In this document: piece by piece, positions 34,390-45,300 of the stretch
Numbering within the stretch: position 1 is the first letter of the stretch
How the letters are laid out: each line of letters starts with the position of its first letter
Source of the DNA: Lasiosphaeris hirsuta
Lineage: Eukaryota > Ascomycota > Sordariomycetes > Sordariales > Lasiosphaeriaceae
DNA: 64,000 nt
Assembly: GCA_030549175.1 (NCBI GenBank)
Contig: JAUKUA010000003.1
Location: 372,001 to 436,000 of the forward strand
Direction of reading: 5' to 3'
Program-made: the position numbers and the translations under genes
Notes under the pieces: generated by a model
What the model was told of the DNA's origin: nothing
Databases searched by the model: none
Seen by the model: only the letters and a program-made list of their open reading frames with translations

Positions 34390-35264
34390 TCACTGAGACG
34401 CTTGTCCGTGAGGTTCTCCCATGTCAAGTCCTAGTCTAGGTACCCCTCCCCCCCAGCGATGACAGGCCTGATAACACTTCAGAAATTCCACTTGCTCGTT
34501 TGTAAGACCTAGGTTTTTGAGACTGGTGTCGTCCAAAATGACATGAATGGATAGGCAAAAGTGGTGTACTTGGTGGCTCAACGTGCTATACGTTTCTCAA
34601 TGTCGTCCTGGCAGCATTCGGGCGTTGTCGTTAAACTTCCATCGGATTGAAGTGTGCTCCAACTTTTCTCGAAAACCTCACCTCCTGCATTATCAAGTCG
34701 GATGAGGGTTGGCCCGTGACATGTTTTGCTATATAGGGCTCGTGGCGTGGTGGCTGATTTGGCCTTTGACTGTCCAGCTGCGCGTATCCTTCCACAGGGG
34801 TCCTGAACGATAAAATCCAAATAGCGAGTTTCTTAGGCATGCCGCTCTTGTGGTCCTGCTGTAAGGCGTAGGTGTGGTACCGACCTAGATTGAGTTGTAA
34901 GTTCTGCCACACCGCATCTGTCTCCGTCGCCTCTGGCCAGCCCTGAGTTGTCATGTCCCACGCTAGGGACTCCAACAGAGACTGCCTCACTGTCATCAAG
35001 CTGTTCCTTTCCCCGTCAGTTGCTGGGCTTATGATCGTTTGTTCCAATATCTGCAGCAGATCTCGCATGTGTTGCTCCTTCTGCTCTTGCGATAATGAGG
35101 TAACTGTACCCGAGTTGGTGGCCCTCATTCAGCCAGGTGTATTGGTTGAGCAGAGGTGAATACCCTTGAGAGGAGTTGCTCGGAGAGTAATTCAGTCGTA
35201 TTCCCTCAAGTCGGTCATACAAAGTTTGTAAACGCCGAGGAGTCAGCTCAAATTTTGGGGCCAT
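34390..35264 (-). pseudogene. Unknown gene, tandem copy B, broken
   Basis: Starts MAPKFELTPRRLQTLYDRLEGI (35264), then a frame change leads to SLSQEQKEQHMRDLLQILEQ, NSLMTVRQSLLESLAWDMTT and AVWQNLQLNLGRYHTYALQQ, with a 3' end near 34390-34440 similar to the end of copy A. The DNA of the shared start (AGTCGTATTCCCTC.AGTCGG) and a downstream phrase (CTTTCATCCTGAG, then TTTAGGTTCCA) are common to both copies. Helical, no domain recognised. Confidence 0.5.
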
Positions 35265-36343
35265 GGATCTGAGCGGACATTTGAATCTAAGTTCTGTTGT
35301 CCAAGTGGGCCGGTGTTGTTACTGTTGCTTTTTGCAGTAGAGATGACCGAAGGCTGGCGGGTGGGAAGTGTGAATGTGTGGCAGGTCCAGTTCCGTGCGA
35401 ATGGATAGAGGCGCTGTCTCCCTGGATGATGGTTGGGTAAAAACTTGGGGAGAAGATTGAGACGCGCTTCATATAAACCAAGGTTAGAACTCGAACATGC
35501 TGGAATTTCCGGATCGTGGCCATGTTGAATTCACCATTCCATCTCACTAGCCTATGCGAGTTGAGTCTTCACACACAAAGACGATTGGACGGTTTCTTTC
35601 TCGGATATCGCCTGAGGTCTGACATGCAACCAAACCCCCTTTCCCCCCATCCATCTGACACAAGCTGCAGCGGGACGGCTCTTATCCAAACCTCTGCCTT
35701 TTTTCATCCCACCGCATCTTCATATTAACTATTGTCTTTCATCCTGAGGGCAGGGTAATTCTCAAGCCAGTAAATTCTCGACTGATCTTTTAGGTTCCAC
35801 GGTCCTTTTTTGGGGGTAGGGGGGTAAAAATGCTCTGAAAAAAGTGCGCTACCATGCCTGAGGCCTTTGGGTTTAGTTTTGATGTGGATCATTCCACCCC
35901 GAAGCCACGTTGCCTAGTACGGCACCATGCGACATATGCTAGCCTAGACAACTCAAAGCTCGAAATGGCTGCACCGTATGTGCGCTGTTGAAAAAGGCTC
36001 TTCTCAGGCCTTACACACAAGGATTACGCATGTTAGTGAAAGAGGTGAAGCGTCTCCATCGCCGATGCGATCGGCGAAGGCACCCAGCCTTTAACTGCCT
36101 TTTTCGTTTGGCTCCACCATTTTACGGTGATAGTTCCCAGCTATTTTTTCAATTGATGACGGCTTCGTTGGCCTGCTATTCACAAGGGCTTTTCTTCAGG
36201 AACGTGAGATGGGTCGATCTCGAATTCTGACCCCCCCCCCCCCCCCTGAGCGATATCAGGGTCCATGTTTGGATATCGTCCAGACCAGGTGAGCATAGAT
36301 GCATCATTCTCAAGCCTCGCAGTGACTATTTTCTAACTGTGCT
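35265..36343. other. Intergenic, no supported gene
   Basis: Upstream region of tandem copy B, including its share of the duplication up to about 35830, and a 16-base poly-C run at about 36231-36246. No gene seen. Confidence 0.5.
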
Positions 36344-37158
36344 TTGCCAAATAGCCCTGCTACTCAAGAATGGGACTTCTTTGGCAGAGATCCAAAAATC
36401 GCCGTCGACTTCATCCTAGCTCGAGACTGGATCCATGATTGCCTCAACGACCACGAGGAATACTCCAAGCCGGATAACTCGTCCTTTCTATCCCGAGTCT
36501 TGGATCGACTCTCTGTGCATAATTCAGGATTCCCGTATCGATTGGGAAGAGCAGTATGTCAAATGGCTCACATCTATAAGCACTCATCTGTCACCCCGGC
36601 CGCCCTGGAAGCTTCTGGCAGTCAAGATGGCTCCCTCTGGGACTGGAAAGCCCCTTCATTTTCTACCACGGTCCGTCTTTCAACAAACGAGATGTCTTGC
36701 GCAATATCTTTAAGTTTCCTCGAGCACACAAACCGCAGCTTATACAACATCGGTGGAAATTTCTATGCGAGTCCGACAGATTACCTCTGTCGGAGAGAGC
36801 CTGATTAATGCAAGAAGCACTGCTTTCTGGACGAGTGCTTTCCGGACGAGTGTTTTCCTTTGCCACCGACCAGATGTATATGGAATGCAGAAAGTTCGTC
36901 CCCACCGATCGGCTTCATCACCCCGTTACTAGCGGGACTAAACACAAGAGAACATACGGCCGCAAAATATTTTCCCTCAGACGCCTCTCAGAGCTGACGG
37001 AGACCCGACGCTCTCACGAGGCTTGGAGAGACCTTGTGTCTCATTATGCCACCTTGGAACTAACAAAAGAAACCGATAGGCTGCCCGCCCTCTCCGGTCT
37101 GGTATCCGAAGTACGTCAAGCCACTTGGTTCTTGGAAAGTCTCCCGGGATATATATGA
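36344..37158 (+). pseudogene. HET-domain (heterokaryon incompatibility) gene, deleted and broken
   Basis: Pieces of a HET protein in family order. ARDWIHDCLNDHEE is the segment upstream of the domain; SWIDSLCIIQDSRIDWEEQ (in another frame, about 36495-36551) is HET motif 2; MAHIYKHSSVTPAALEASGS follows after a frame change; then MQEALLSGRVLSGRVFSFAT, DQMYMEC and the C-terminal WRDLVSHYATLELTKETDRL, PALSGLV. Missing: the region with YA.LSHCWG that should lie between the first two pieces, so roughly 60 codons are deleted near 36490. An in-frame TGA at 36802-36804 sits where the family has Trp (RAWxxQE), and a 15-bp direct duplication repeats LSGRV. Confidence 0.75.
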
Positions 37159-38142
37159 ATCGGGTTAGGGTTGGCTCCTCTTGCTCGGTCTTGACAATTT
37201 AGGTTTCCCTTTAGCTTTGGCACTTGAACCAGTTGGTGGCCAGTCGATGACTTTCAGGCGAGCGGGCTTAGTTGAGGGCAGGGCACGAGGCAGAATCGCC
37301 GATACCACTGGCAGAATCACCGAACCGGATGATGGCGCGACTCCTGATTGGGAGTCCTTCGCTTCGGACAGCATGAGTGAGGCGGATAATGCAGGCGGCT
37401 TTCGGAGGTTTGAAGATTTGTTTCGGGATCTTGAGCCACGCATTATATGGTTGGTCTAGTTCCAGAACATGGGGAGGCCCTGAGCTGGTATCTTGGTTGA
37501 AAAAAAAAGAGGCTTTGCTGAGGACATCGAAAGGCCTTTTGAAATGTGAGAAATGCCTTGTCGGGGTTCAATATGTCTCTTGGCTTGTGGGTACACGCTA
37601 GCACACAGGTCTGGGTGAGAAGCCAAAGGAATTCGGCGTGAATCGGGATAGGCGGAACACTCTTCCTCACCGCTCTCGAAACGTGCTCAGTCATTCCCCA
37701 AATTGTGGCAGTGTGCTGGCAAGCGGGTTTCGGTCGCTGCCCAAATCCAACTCAGCCAGCGCAGCTGCACGACTCATCAAGGCTGAGAGGGCTTGGCGCC
37801 GTCTGCCGCGCAACAGACCAACCACATTCCTTGGCATCATTATGGTTCCGTGCCTCCTCGTACCGTCAAAACGGGTATGGTTGGCGACAACACATGTTAC
37901 CCCGGCGGCGAATTCGCAGCATTTGCCCGGCTTCGCCTCGCTGAACAGCACCACATAAGACCCAATGGCCCCAAAATTCCCCCGCGAAAGGTACCAACCA
38001 ACCTACATGTCGGTACACGGCAGCCATTCTCATTTGCTGCCAAAAAACTGGCACTCATGCCTAACCACACTGTTGCTTCCCAAACGACCCGAAACCAGCC
38101 AAAACCACAGCCAAAAAAAACATCACCAACGCCACGCTCAAA
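37159..38142. other. Intergenic, no supported gene
   Basis: Border between the decayed block and the gene-rich right arm. Open frames on both strands are basic/Pro-rich without domains. Nothing firm. Confidence 0.45.
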
Positions 38143-39009
38143 ATGCCCTCAAGAATGGGCATCCGCCACCTCTTCTCACGGCCCCCGCCGTCCAAACCCT
38201 CCCCATGGCAAGCCAACCTCCCGTGCGTGCACTCGCCCGCCGACGGGTGCACCCACCACAACCCGCACCACTCGCCCATCCACTTCGACCCGCACCTCCT
38301 CCCCAAGAACACAAACCGGGACGCTCCCCCAGCCCAGAGACAGCCGCACCAGCCCGCCCCCCGCTCGGCCCGTGAGCCCCCGCAGGAGCTCTTCTCCGCC
38401 CTCCCGCGCACCCCGGCCTCGGGCAGTCTGGCCCTCCTCCCGCACGTCCACCAGACGGTGCCGTACTCGCTGGCATTCTACCACGTCCACGGCGTCATGG
38501 CGCAGCTCCGGGGCGGCGTGAGGCCGCAGCTATCAAGGCTGGCGTGTGCCGGGATGACAGGGGCCGGGGTGAGGTGGGTTATCACGCCGGTTATCTCCGG
38601 GGGGGTGTTGATGCTGGAGTATGCGCTGGCGTTTGCCGCCGAGGGAGGGGATTGGGATGTTAGGGCGTGTGCGCATGTTAGGATGGGGGTGAAGGGGGGC
38701 AGGGCGAGGTTTGAGAGGCGGGTGATGGGGAGGAGGGAGGAGTGGCGTGAGGGGAAGGAGGTGGAGGCGGTGTGTTGTGAGAGGTGTTATACGGATGCTG
38801 GGTTGAGGTTGAGGACGGATGGGGTGGTGGAGGTGAGGATTTACAAGGACCTGGGCCAGGGACTACATCCTGATGATCCAAAGTGGTCGGCGGCGGCAAA
38901 GGGCGTGGACTTGAAAAGGGACACAAAAGACTTTGGGCGGATGAAGGGACGATTTCAAGAGTTACGGGCACCCGAAGAGGAGAGGACGGGTTTTGATGAG
39001 GCAGATTGA
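38143..39009 (+). CDS. Hypothetical protein
   Basis: Single open frame of 288 residues with GC-rich coding composition like neighbouring real genes; start at the ATG at 38143 (MPSRMGIRHLF), with a second ATG four codons later. The first 80 residues are Pro/His-rich and probably disordered; the rest is mixed (LPHVHQTVPYSLAFYHVHGV, VITPVISGGVLMLEYALAFA, EVRIYKDLGQGLHPDDPKWS) and could be a small folded domain with a hydrophobic core. No signal peptide. Two Cys close together (AVCCERCYTD) could bind metal. I do not recognise a family; the frame alone and composition support it, so it may be a lineage-specific gene or chance. Confidence 0.5.
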   Translation: MPSRMGIRHLFSRPPPSKPSPWQANLPCVHSPADGCTHHNPHHSPIHFDPHLLPKNTNRDAPPAQRQPHQPAPRSAREPPQELFSALPRTPASGSLALLPHVHQTVPYSLAFYHVHGVMAQLRGGVRPQLSRLACAGMTGAGVRWVITPVISGGVLMLEYALAFAAEGGDWDVRACAHVRMGVKGGRARFERRVMGRREEWREGKEVEAVCCERCYTDAGLRLRTDGVVEVRIYKDLGQGLHPDDPKWSAAAKGVDLKRDTKDFGRMKGRFQELRAPEEERTGFDEAD

Positions 39010-39827
39010 TGTGTGGTCAAGGAAGACCGGATAGACAAAAACACTAGATTAATACCACGTAGATGATACCATAACATCAACACGAGGCCTCAAGGCGCAG
39101 TTGCAAAGTACACACATCGTGGCTAAACCAGGCGGACGTGACTCGGAGACTTAGGATGGAAGGAGCCGAATCCGAATCAGACGCCTTGGAGCGACAGCAG
39201 ACCCGCTCGCCCTATATCAACTCGTCTTGGAGTCAAGTTCGCAACAGCAACGAGTTCAGTGGCCTAGTGGGGTTTTGGTGTGCGCACAGTACACCACCGC
39301 ATTAATAGTCCTGGGTTCCCGAATGGGCGCCTTTCTAGGCAATGAATCATGTATTCCGTAGAGTACGCTCTACATTCGACGTGTTCGCCTAGGGCTCGCA
39401 ACAGGTCAAGAGTATAGACCGCAGCAACAAGGGTTCATAGGACTCACAATTGTTTTATTTTTATTTTTATTTTTTTTTTATTTTTTATTTTTTTGCAATG
39501 ATTTCTATTCCACATTCATGCGGTACTCTAATGAGGCATACTAGTATTACTCGTTGACCGCAGCTCAATATCTCTTCCTTGCCTCATCAAGCTTATTATA
39601 TCTACAGACTGATAGGATGATTGCCAGAAACATATCATCTGTATTCACTGAATTGCTGACAGTCGTACGCAGCCAAAACCTAGCGATACAAAGTAAGAGT
39701 ACGGCCTACAAACAAGTCAAGACTAACAGAAGTGAGAATGAGCCCTGCCCCAACGCCAGAAACAACCCAGAAACAAAGCCACTCGTTCTCAAACAGCGAC
39801 CCCTGCTCACACAGGAAATTAAACCTC
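39010..39827. other. Intergenic, no supported gene
   Basis: Convergent 3' regions. Contains a T-rich low-complexity tract at 39450-39495 (TTTTA repeats). No gene seen. Confidence 0.55.
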
Positions 39828-41380
39828 TCACATGAGCCCAGCTCGCGCAGCCTCGCCCCCGCCATCCTGGAGGATGTCCTCAGCCTTCTGCTTGCCCTTG
39901 CCGATACTGCCCTCACCGACGCCCATCCGCCGGGCGACATATCTCTGCGCCACAACGCCCACAGCCAGCCCCAGCACCTCCTCCACCCACTCGGCAACCC
40001 ACTCGCGGGGATCAACACCACCGCCCTCCACAATCTCGCGGATCTCCTCGGGCACCCGCTCAAACTCACTCTCAAAGCCCTCATCGGCGCTCCCGGGGGT
40101 CAAAGGCGAGGCAGCGGCATCTAACCAGCGGACCCACTTGACCGGGATGGTCTGGCTGACGGTGGCATACTGGATGTCGTGGACGGGGTCCAGGATGAAG
40201 ACGGCGAAGCACACCGTCTCATCAGCATCCTCCTCGTGCACCACCGATGCCTCCTCCTTCTCGGTGGAAGGGCCCGCGAACAGCGTCTTGTCAGCGCTGA
40301 CCGTGATGGCCTGCACGGCAAGGAACAGATCCGAGCTGCGTACCGGGTTGCTCTCGCTAAGCGGCTCCACGGCGCGCTGGCGGGCGGCATCCAGGCCGTC
40401 GTGGGCAGCAAAGTAGTCGCCAGAGTATCCCTCGGCGCTGGCGCGGCACAGCTTGGTGCCCTCCACCAGGCCCTTGACGAGCCCTAGATCACGCGCCGTG
40501 TCGGACTGGCGCCACCACGGGCCGTCGCGCCAGCCGGCCGAGGACTGGCCGGCCGTGGCTTCCTGGCCGCGCTGGACGACGAGCAGATCGCCGCCCTCGA
40601 CCTGGGCCATGACGCGGCTGAAGATGCCGTGGACGAGCGGGTCCAGCGACGGGTAGCCGACTAGGTCGTGGGTTATGTGAATGAGCAGGCGCTCGTGCGA
40701 CGAGATGGGCGGGGCTAGGGTGTGCAGGATGTTGGTGAAGGTCGGGAGGGCGCGGTGGCGCAGCTCGTCGCCTGTAACGAGAGGGTTAGCAAATGGCGAC
40801 ACGAGCCGGAGAGGCTGGTGGAAATGTTGGGTCGCGACGCACTAATTCCTCGAAGGGCGCCCACGTTGCCGCGAACCTGGTCTGCCCACTTCTTGGCCTC
40901 CTCGTTCTGCTGGATCTCCTTGACGGCGGCCTCGGCCTGCTTCATGGCTGCCGTGGCAGTAGACAGCAAGCCTCCCCACCAGCCGCCGCCGGCCGCAGGC
41001 GCCTGCTCGACCTTCCTCTCGGGCTCTTGTAGCTCGGAGCTGGTGGCGCTGGGGGTGAAGCTGGCGCGGTAGGAGCGGGTGCTCTCGGCCGACTTGCGGG
41101 TGGCGCCGTCGGGCGGAGGGGTGTTGGTCGAGGTGCGCTTGGCGGGGGACGGCTTGGGGGCGAGTTCGCGGATGCGCGGGGTGTGCGGGCGGGACGACAT
41201 CTCGCCCAGCTGGTTCTCGAGGTCGGCCAGGATGTCTAGGTCCTGCTCGGCATCGCCCTTGCCCTTGCCCGCAGTCGGCTTGGGCTTTGTCTTCTTGGTC
41301 GGGTCATCGCCGCCGAGGCCTTCAAAGAGATCGCTAAGCTCGTCGTCGGCAGCCGCTGCTTTTGTGCGTTTGCTCGTCAT
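39828..41380 (-). CDS. Mtc1-like protein (maintenance of telomere capping 1 / DUF5427)
   Basis: Two exons, 41380-40843 and 40771-39828; intron 40772-40842 (71 nt, GTGCGT...TTACAG, branch GCTAAC) in phase 1, restoring GALRGISDELRHRAL. 493 residues. The N-terminus DDELSDLFEGLGGDDPTKK and DLDILADLENQLGE, a disordered Ser/Pro linker, an amphipathic GGGWWGGLLSTATAAMKQAE stretch and a conserved C-terminal domain (THDLVGYPSLDPLVHGIFSR, VMAQVEGGDLLVV, CFAVFILDPVHDIQYATVSQ, TIPVKWVRWLD) match the fungal Mtc1 family. In budding yeast Mtc1 is linked genetically to telomere capping and found with vesicle coats. Ends with a basic GKGKQKAED tail. Divergent from the large gene at 42379. Confidence 0.82.
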
Positions 41381-42378
41381 TCTGCCGGTGTGGGCGGTGT
41401 CGGCGTGGTTGGTGTTGGCGATTGAGGACGGAGGGGTTGGGGGTTTGGAGTTACGAGGTGGATTCGAGGTGGAAATTGCCGAGTCGGCGAGTCTAGGCCT
41501 GTGCGAAGTACTCCGAACCTGTACCTGACTTAGAAACTACGTAGCGCGCAGACAGATCTTGATCTAGGGAGCACGACGATCGGGAAAAGACACAGGATAC
41601 AGGATACAGATAGAGATAGCCAGAAGAGGACAGATAGACAATTGCGCACAAACTGATTGCTGTATTATAATGCCGACATCTGGGAGTAGGTTGATGATGG
41701 ATCTCAGGTCACTGGGCGTCTCACCACAACTTGGCCGGCCGTTGGCGAAATAGCAGGGAGTGACGACAGCTGGCGGCAGTGGCAGGCAGGGGGTGGGCAG
41801 CTGGAGGTGTGGGGCTGGGCGGATGGCACGGATGCGCGAGTGCGATTGGCTATGGCTTATTCGGGAACCTCTCGAAATTGACGTTGGAAGAAATCTTAGT
41901 ACACGCCAGAGGCCTGACGAAGCTCACTGAAGTCGCTCAGATATCATCGCCGCAGTCCAGCGCCGCGCAAACTGCTAATCGCCAGACTGTCCAGCACGCC
42001 AGCCAGGCCGTCGCTTGTGTTCTTTTGCGTGTTTTGGATCGCGGTGCGCCCGAGGCCGAGGCGCTGCACGTCGACGGGTGCAGGCCAACGGATCTGACCC
42101 TGACACGTTGGATGGTTAGTGCGCTTCTCTTTTTTTCGCCTCATCGCCCTCAGACGGGCCGCTCCACACAAAACACACGCACACCAGCCTCTGTCTACAC
42201 CACTACACCGCACATCGGCCCTCGCTCCACCCCCCCTCCCCCCCCCCCTTATGCCACTCGCACCGCGATGAGCTAGACGGCACCCGTCCTGTGAATGCGC
42301 TCCACGCACCGCTGCGCACACCACCCCATGTGCCTTGACGGCTGACTGATTGATTTCGCGAGTAATACAGCGCGGCAG
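41381..42378. other. Divergent promoter of the Mtc1-like and large nuclear-type genes
   Basis: About 1 kb between two start codons. A donor-like GTTAGT near 42116 and an acceptor-like AATACAG at 42364-42370 just before the ATG of the next gene could be a 5'-leader intron, containing a C-rich tract at about 42230-42249. No gene seen. Confidence 0.45.
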
Positions 42379-45300
42379 ATGGACCGCGGACGTGGTCGCG
42401 GGCGCGCGGCAAAGAAGCGTGCCACCCTCCCCCCGTCTCAATCTCATCAATCCGGGTCGGCCTTGGACTTAACCTTACCAAGCACTCCCACCGCTGCTCA
42501 TTTTCCCGCCGGTCCTGTCTCACAGCGCGGAGCCAAGGCCAGATCGTCAGCGTCGACGTCTCATCCTGCTCCCCAGGTCCTGCTCGGTCTCGGCCCCCGG
42601 ACTACCTCACCCGTCCCGGACACTAACCCGCGCATCACTCCTCGCGCCGACCGGCCAGGCAGGAGCGCAACGTTCAGCTCATCCTTTAGTTTTGAGTCCC
42701 CCTCTACCGTCGGCACCATCATGGCCGCCGGCGGGCCCTCAGCTCGCAAGCGGGCCCGCACCTTTGAGCCCTCGTTCGACGGCACTCCCGACGATGAGGG
42801 CCACTCTAAGGGCGGCCACTCTCTCAGGAAGCGTGCTAGAATCGACTACACCCAGGAACAGATTGATGACCATCTGACTTCTGCCGCTGCCAAATCGGAG
42901 GCCGCCGCCAAGTCGGTCATCACGCCCAGTGCTCGCGGCCGCAAGAAGAAGGGGACCCATGATGGCTCTGACCAGCTGGAGCTGGAAGATTTCAATTTCA
43001 CGTCGAGCACCCCCAAGCGCCGTCGGCCAGAGAAGTCTCCAGCCCCCGCTCGCGCTGCCGCCGCCTCGTCCCGCCGGCGCAAGACGAGCTCGAATTTGAA
43101 AAAGTCATCGGCGGAAATCAGCACCTACGTCGACCAGCCTTCGGGCGACGAGGTGCAGGACACTATTCTGGTCGGCGTCTCCATGGACGGCCTCCAGGAC
43201 TCCGACGAGGAGTCTGAAATTTCATCGTTTGGCGAGTCGGAAACACGTCCTTCCACTTCGGATGGAAGCGAAGCCGGCCAGGCTCAGGCGGAACCCGAGC
43301 CAGCAACCCCCCAACCCGAGGCCATCCCCCAGATCGAGCAGACCGTGTCGCTTGCCCCGGAGAGTGAAGAGTCGATAGAAAAAGACCTGATCCCCGAGCC
43401 GCCCGTCGAAATGGCCGACATTGCACCCAAGGACATCTCACTCACCCTCCAGCCGAAAGAGCCTGACCAGCCCGACCAACCGCACGAGGCTGAGGAACCC
43501 GTGCAAGAGCCCACTCCAGATGAAAATACGGTTTTGCCAGCAACTGTCGAGCAGGTGTCTGAAAAATCCGCCGAGCCAGCACCCGCGGAGCCAGAACCTG
43601 TCAAAATCGAACCTGTGGTAAAAGCGGAGCACGAGGTCCAACCCGACGTGGAAAGCGCGCCCCCAAAACCCGAACCAGTAATTCAAACTTCAGACACACC
43701 TATTGTCACGGAGCCTATTGTTGAACCTGAGCCTATTCAACCAAAAACCTTAACGTTATCCCCAGCCCTATCCACAGTCGACCCGGGCTTCAAGTCCGCC
43801 GAGGCAACCCAAGCCCGTCGTCTCATACCTTCAGTCCCATCCCGACGGGCACTGCGAGCACTTCAACGTTCAGCACCTCCCGCCAGACTCAAGTTTCTGG
43901 AAAAGATTTACAAGAGTCCCTCCCCATTCGGCATCAACATGGCCCTCACGCCTTACTACGACGGCGAAGACGTTCGCCACCCCGGCCCTTACACCGAGTG
44001 GGTATACCCAGACAAAGACAAGACTGAGATCACCCCAATGCCCACTCCCACACCCACCCCGTCCCCCATGGAGACGACCCCCCGCGAGATAACGTGGGAT
44101 GGTCGCCGCCGCCTGAAGAAGAACGAGTTTTTGAAGCTCTACCACCACGAGACGAAGAGACGCCAGGAAGCCGGGGAGCCCGACATCGGCATGGTGGCGT
44201 ACTGGAATATGTGCGTTCAAAAATTCAACGCCGCTGAAGCGGAAACAGGAAACTCGACCCCATCCCTCGCAGAATCCACGGCCAAGCACGCTCGCTCCTT
44301 CACCAAAATCACGGCAGAGCAGGTCCAAAAGCGCCTATTGGTCACGGGCGCGTCTCGCTCGTTTGAGGATACCCCCCAAGGTTCTCAGGCAGCAGATTCT
44401 CAGCAACCCACAGCAGCACCCTCACCTGCCGCCGCCGAGGAAGATGAGCCACAGATTGACGGCGACGCCGATGGCCTACCGGACGGCCCGGAAGCGGAGG
44501 CGCCTGGCCGCGTCAAGACAGGCGGCCCCACCAAGCCAGTCGAGGTGACCAAGAACCCGCCCAGGCAGTATCTCTTTCCCAAACTTCGCGATCCCCAAGA
44601 GTTTACCGACGCTTTTGAGGGATGGCAGGAGATGGATTCGAGCAAGCTGTACGGCACTGTTGCCGCCGCGGTCGAGGCGCTGCACGCCTACCAGAGCGAG
44701 TACAACGAACTGAAAAAGATTGTCGACGACGAGGAGACGGCCAAGCGTCGCCTGGCAAACGACAAGACCATCATCAACTGGGAGAATCGCCAAAAGCCGG
44801 ACGACCCTCCGCTCTGGCGCCGCCATTTTGACGACGCCGTCAAGGGACCCCCCACCTTTGAGGTCCGAGGCGCCCGCGCTCCTAAGCCTTACATCGACGA
44901 CCCCATCTTGGAGCATCAAAAGGAGGAAGACAAGATCATGGCCCAGGCCTACGGCTTCAAGCACAACGCCCACCCCACGCAGGTTGGCCGCCAGAACCCA
45001 GAAGACCAGCGCTGGGAGATGTCGGAAAACAGACTGCGCGAGCGCAAGAAGACGGAGAAGGCTGCCGAGCTAGCCGAAGAGAATGTCATTGAGGGCAAGC
45101 GGATGAGGAAACCTCGCAACTTCTCAGACCAGAGCAAGGAGCCCAGCCGTGCCGGCACCCCGACCGGCTTCGCCCCCCCAGCCCTCGGTCGCCGGCCGAG
45201 GCGTAAGCTTACCGCGATGACCGATGGCGCCGACGATCAGGACAGCGCAGAGACTGTCGAGCCGCCGGCCGCAGAGCTCATCACACGCAAGCGGCGCGGC

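Larger units (their letters stand above)
20440..36000. other. Decayed, RIP-like compartment
   Basis: Visibly different from both flanks: lower GC, many TpA steps, few long open frames, stop codons in otherwise good coding frames, and transposon and gene wrecks. Several lesions can be read as C-to-T at CpA on one strand (for example Cys TGC to Tyr TAC in the CHAT gene). Repeat-induced point mutation is the known fungal process giving this pattern. I did not compute dinucleotide indices; the call rests on reading. Confidence 0.65.

Noticed and set aside
20440..36000. A Starship giant element
   Set aside because: No DUF3435 tyrosine recombinase captain seen at either edge.
37165..37459. Overlapping open frames on both strands 3' of the HET remnant
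   Set aside because: Both strands open by composition; neither shows a domain.
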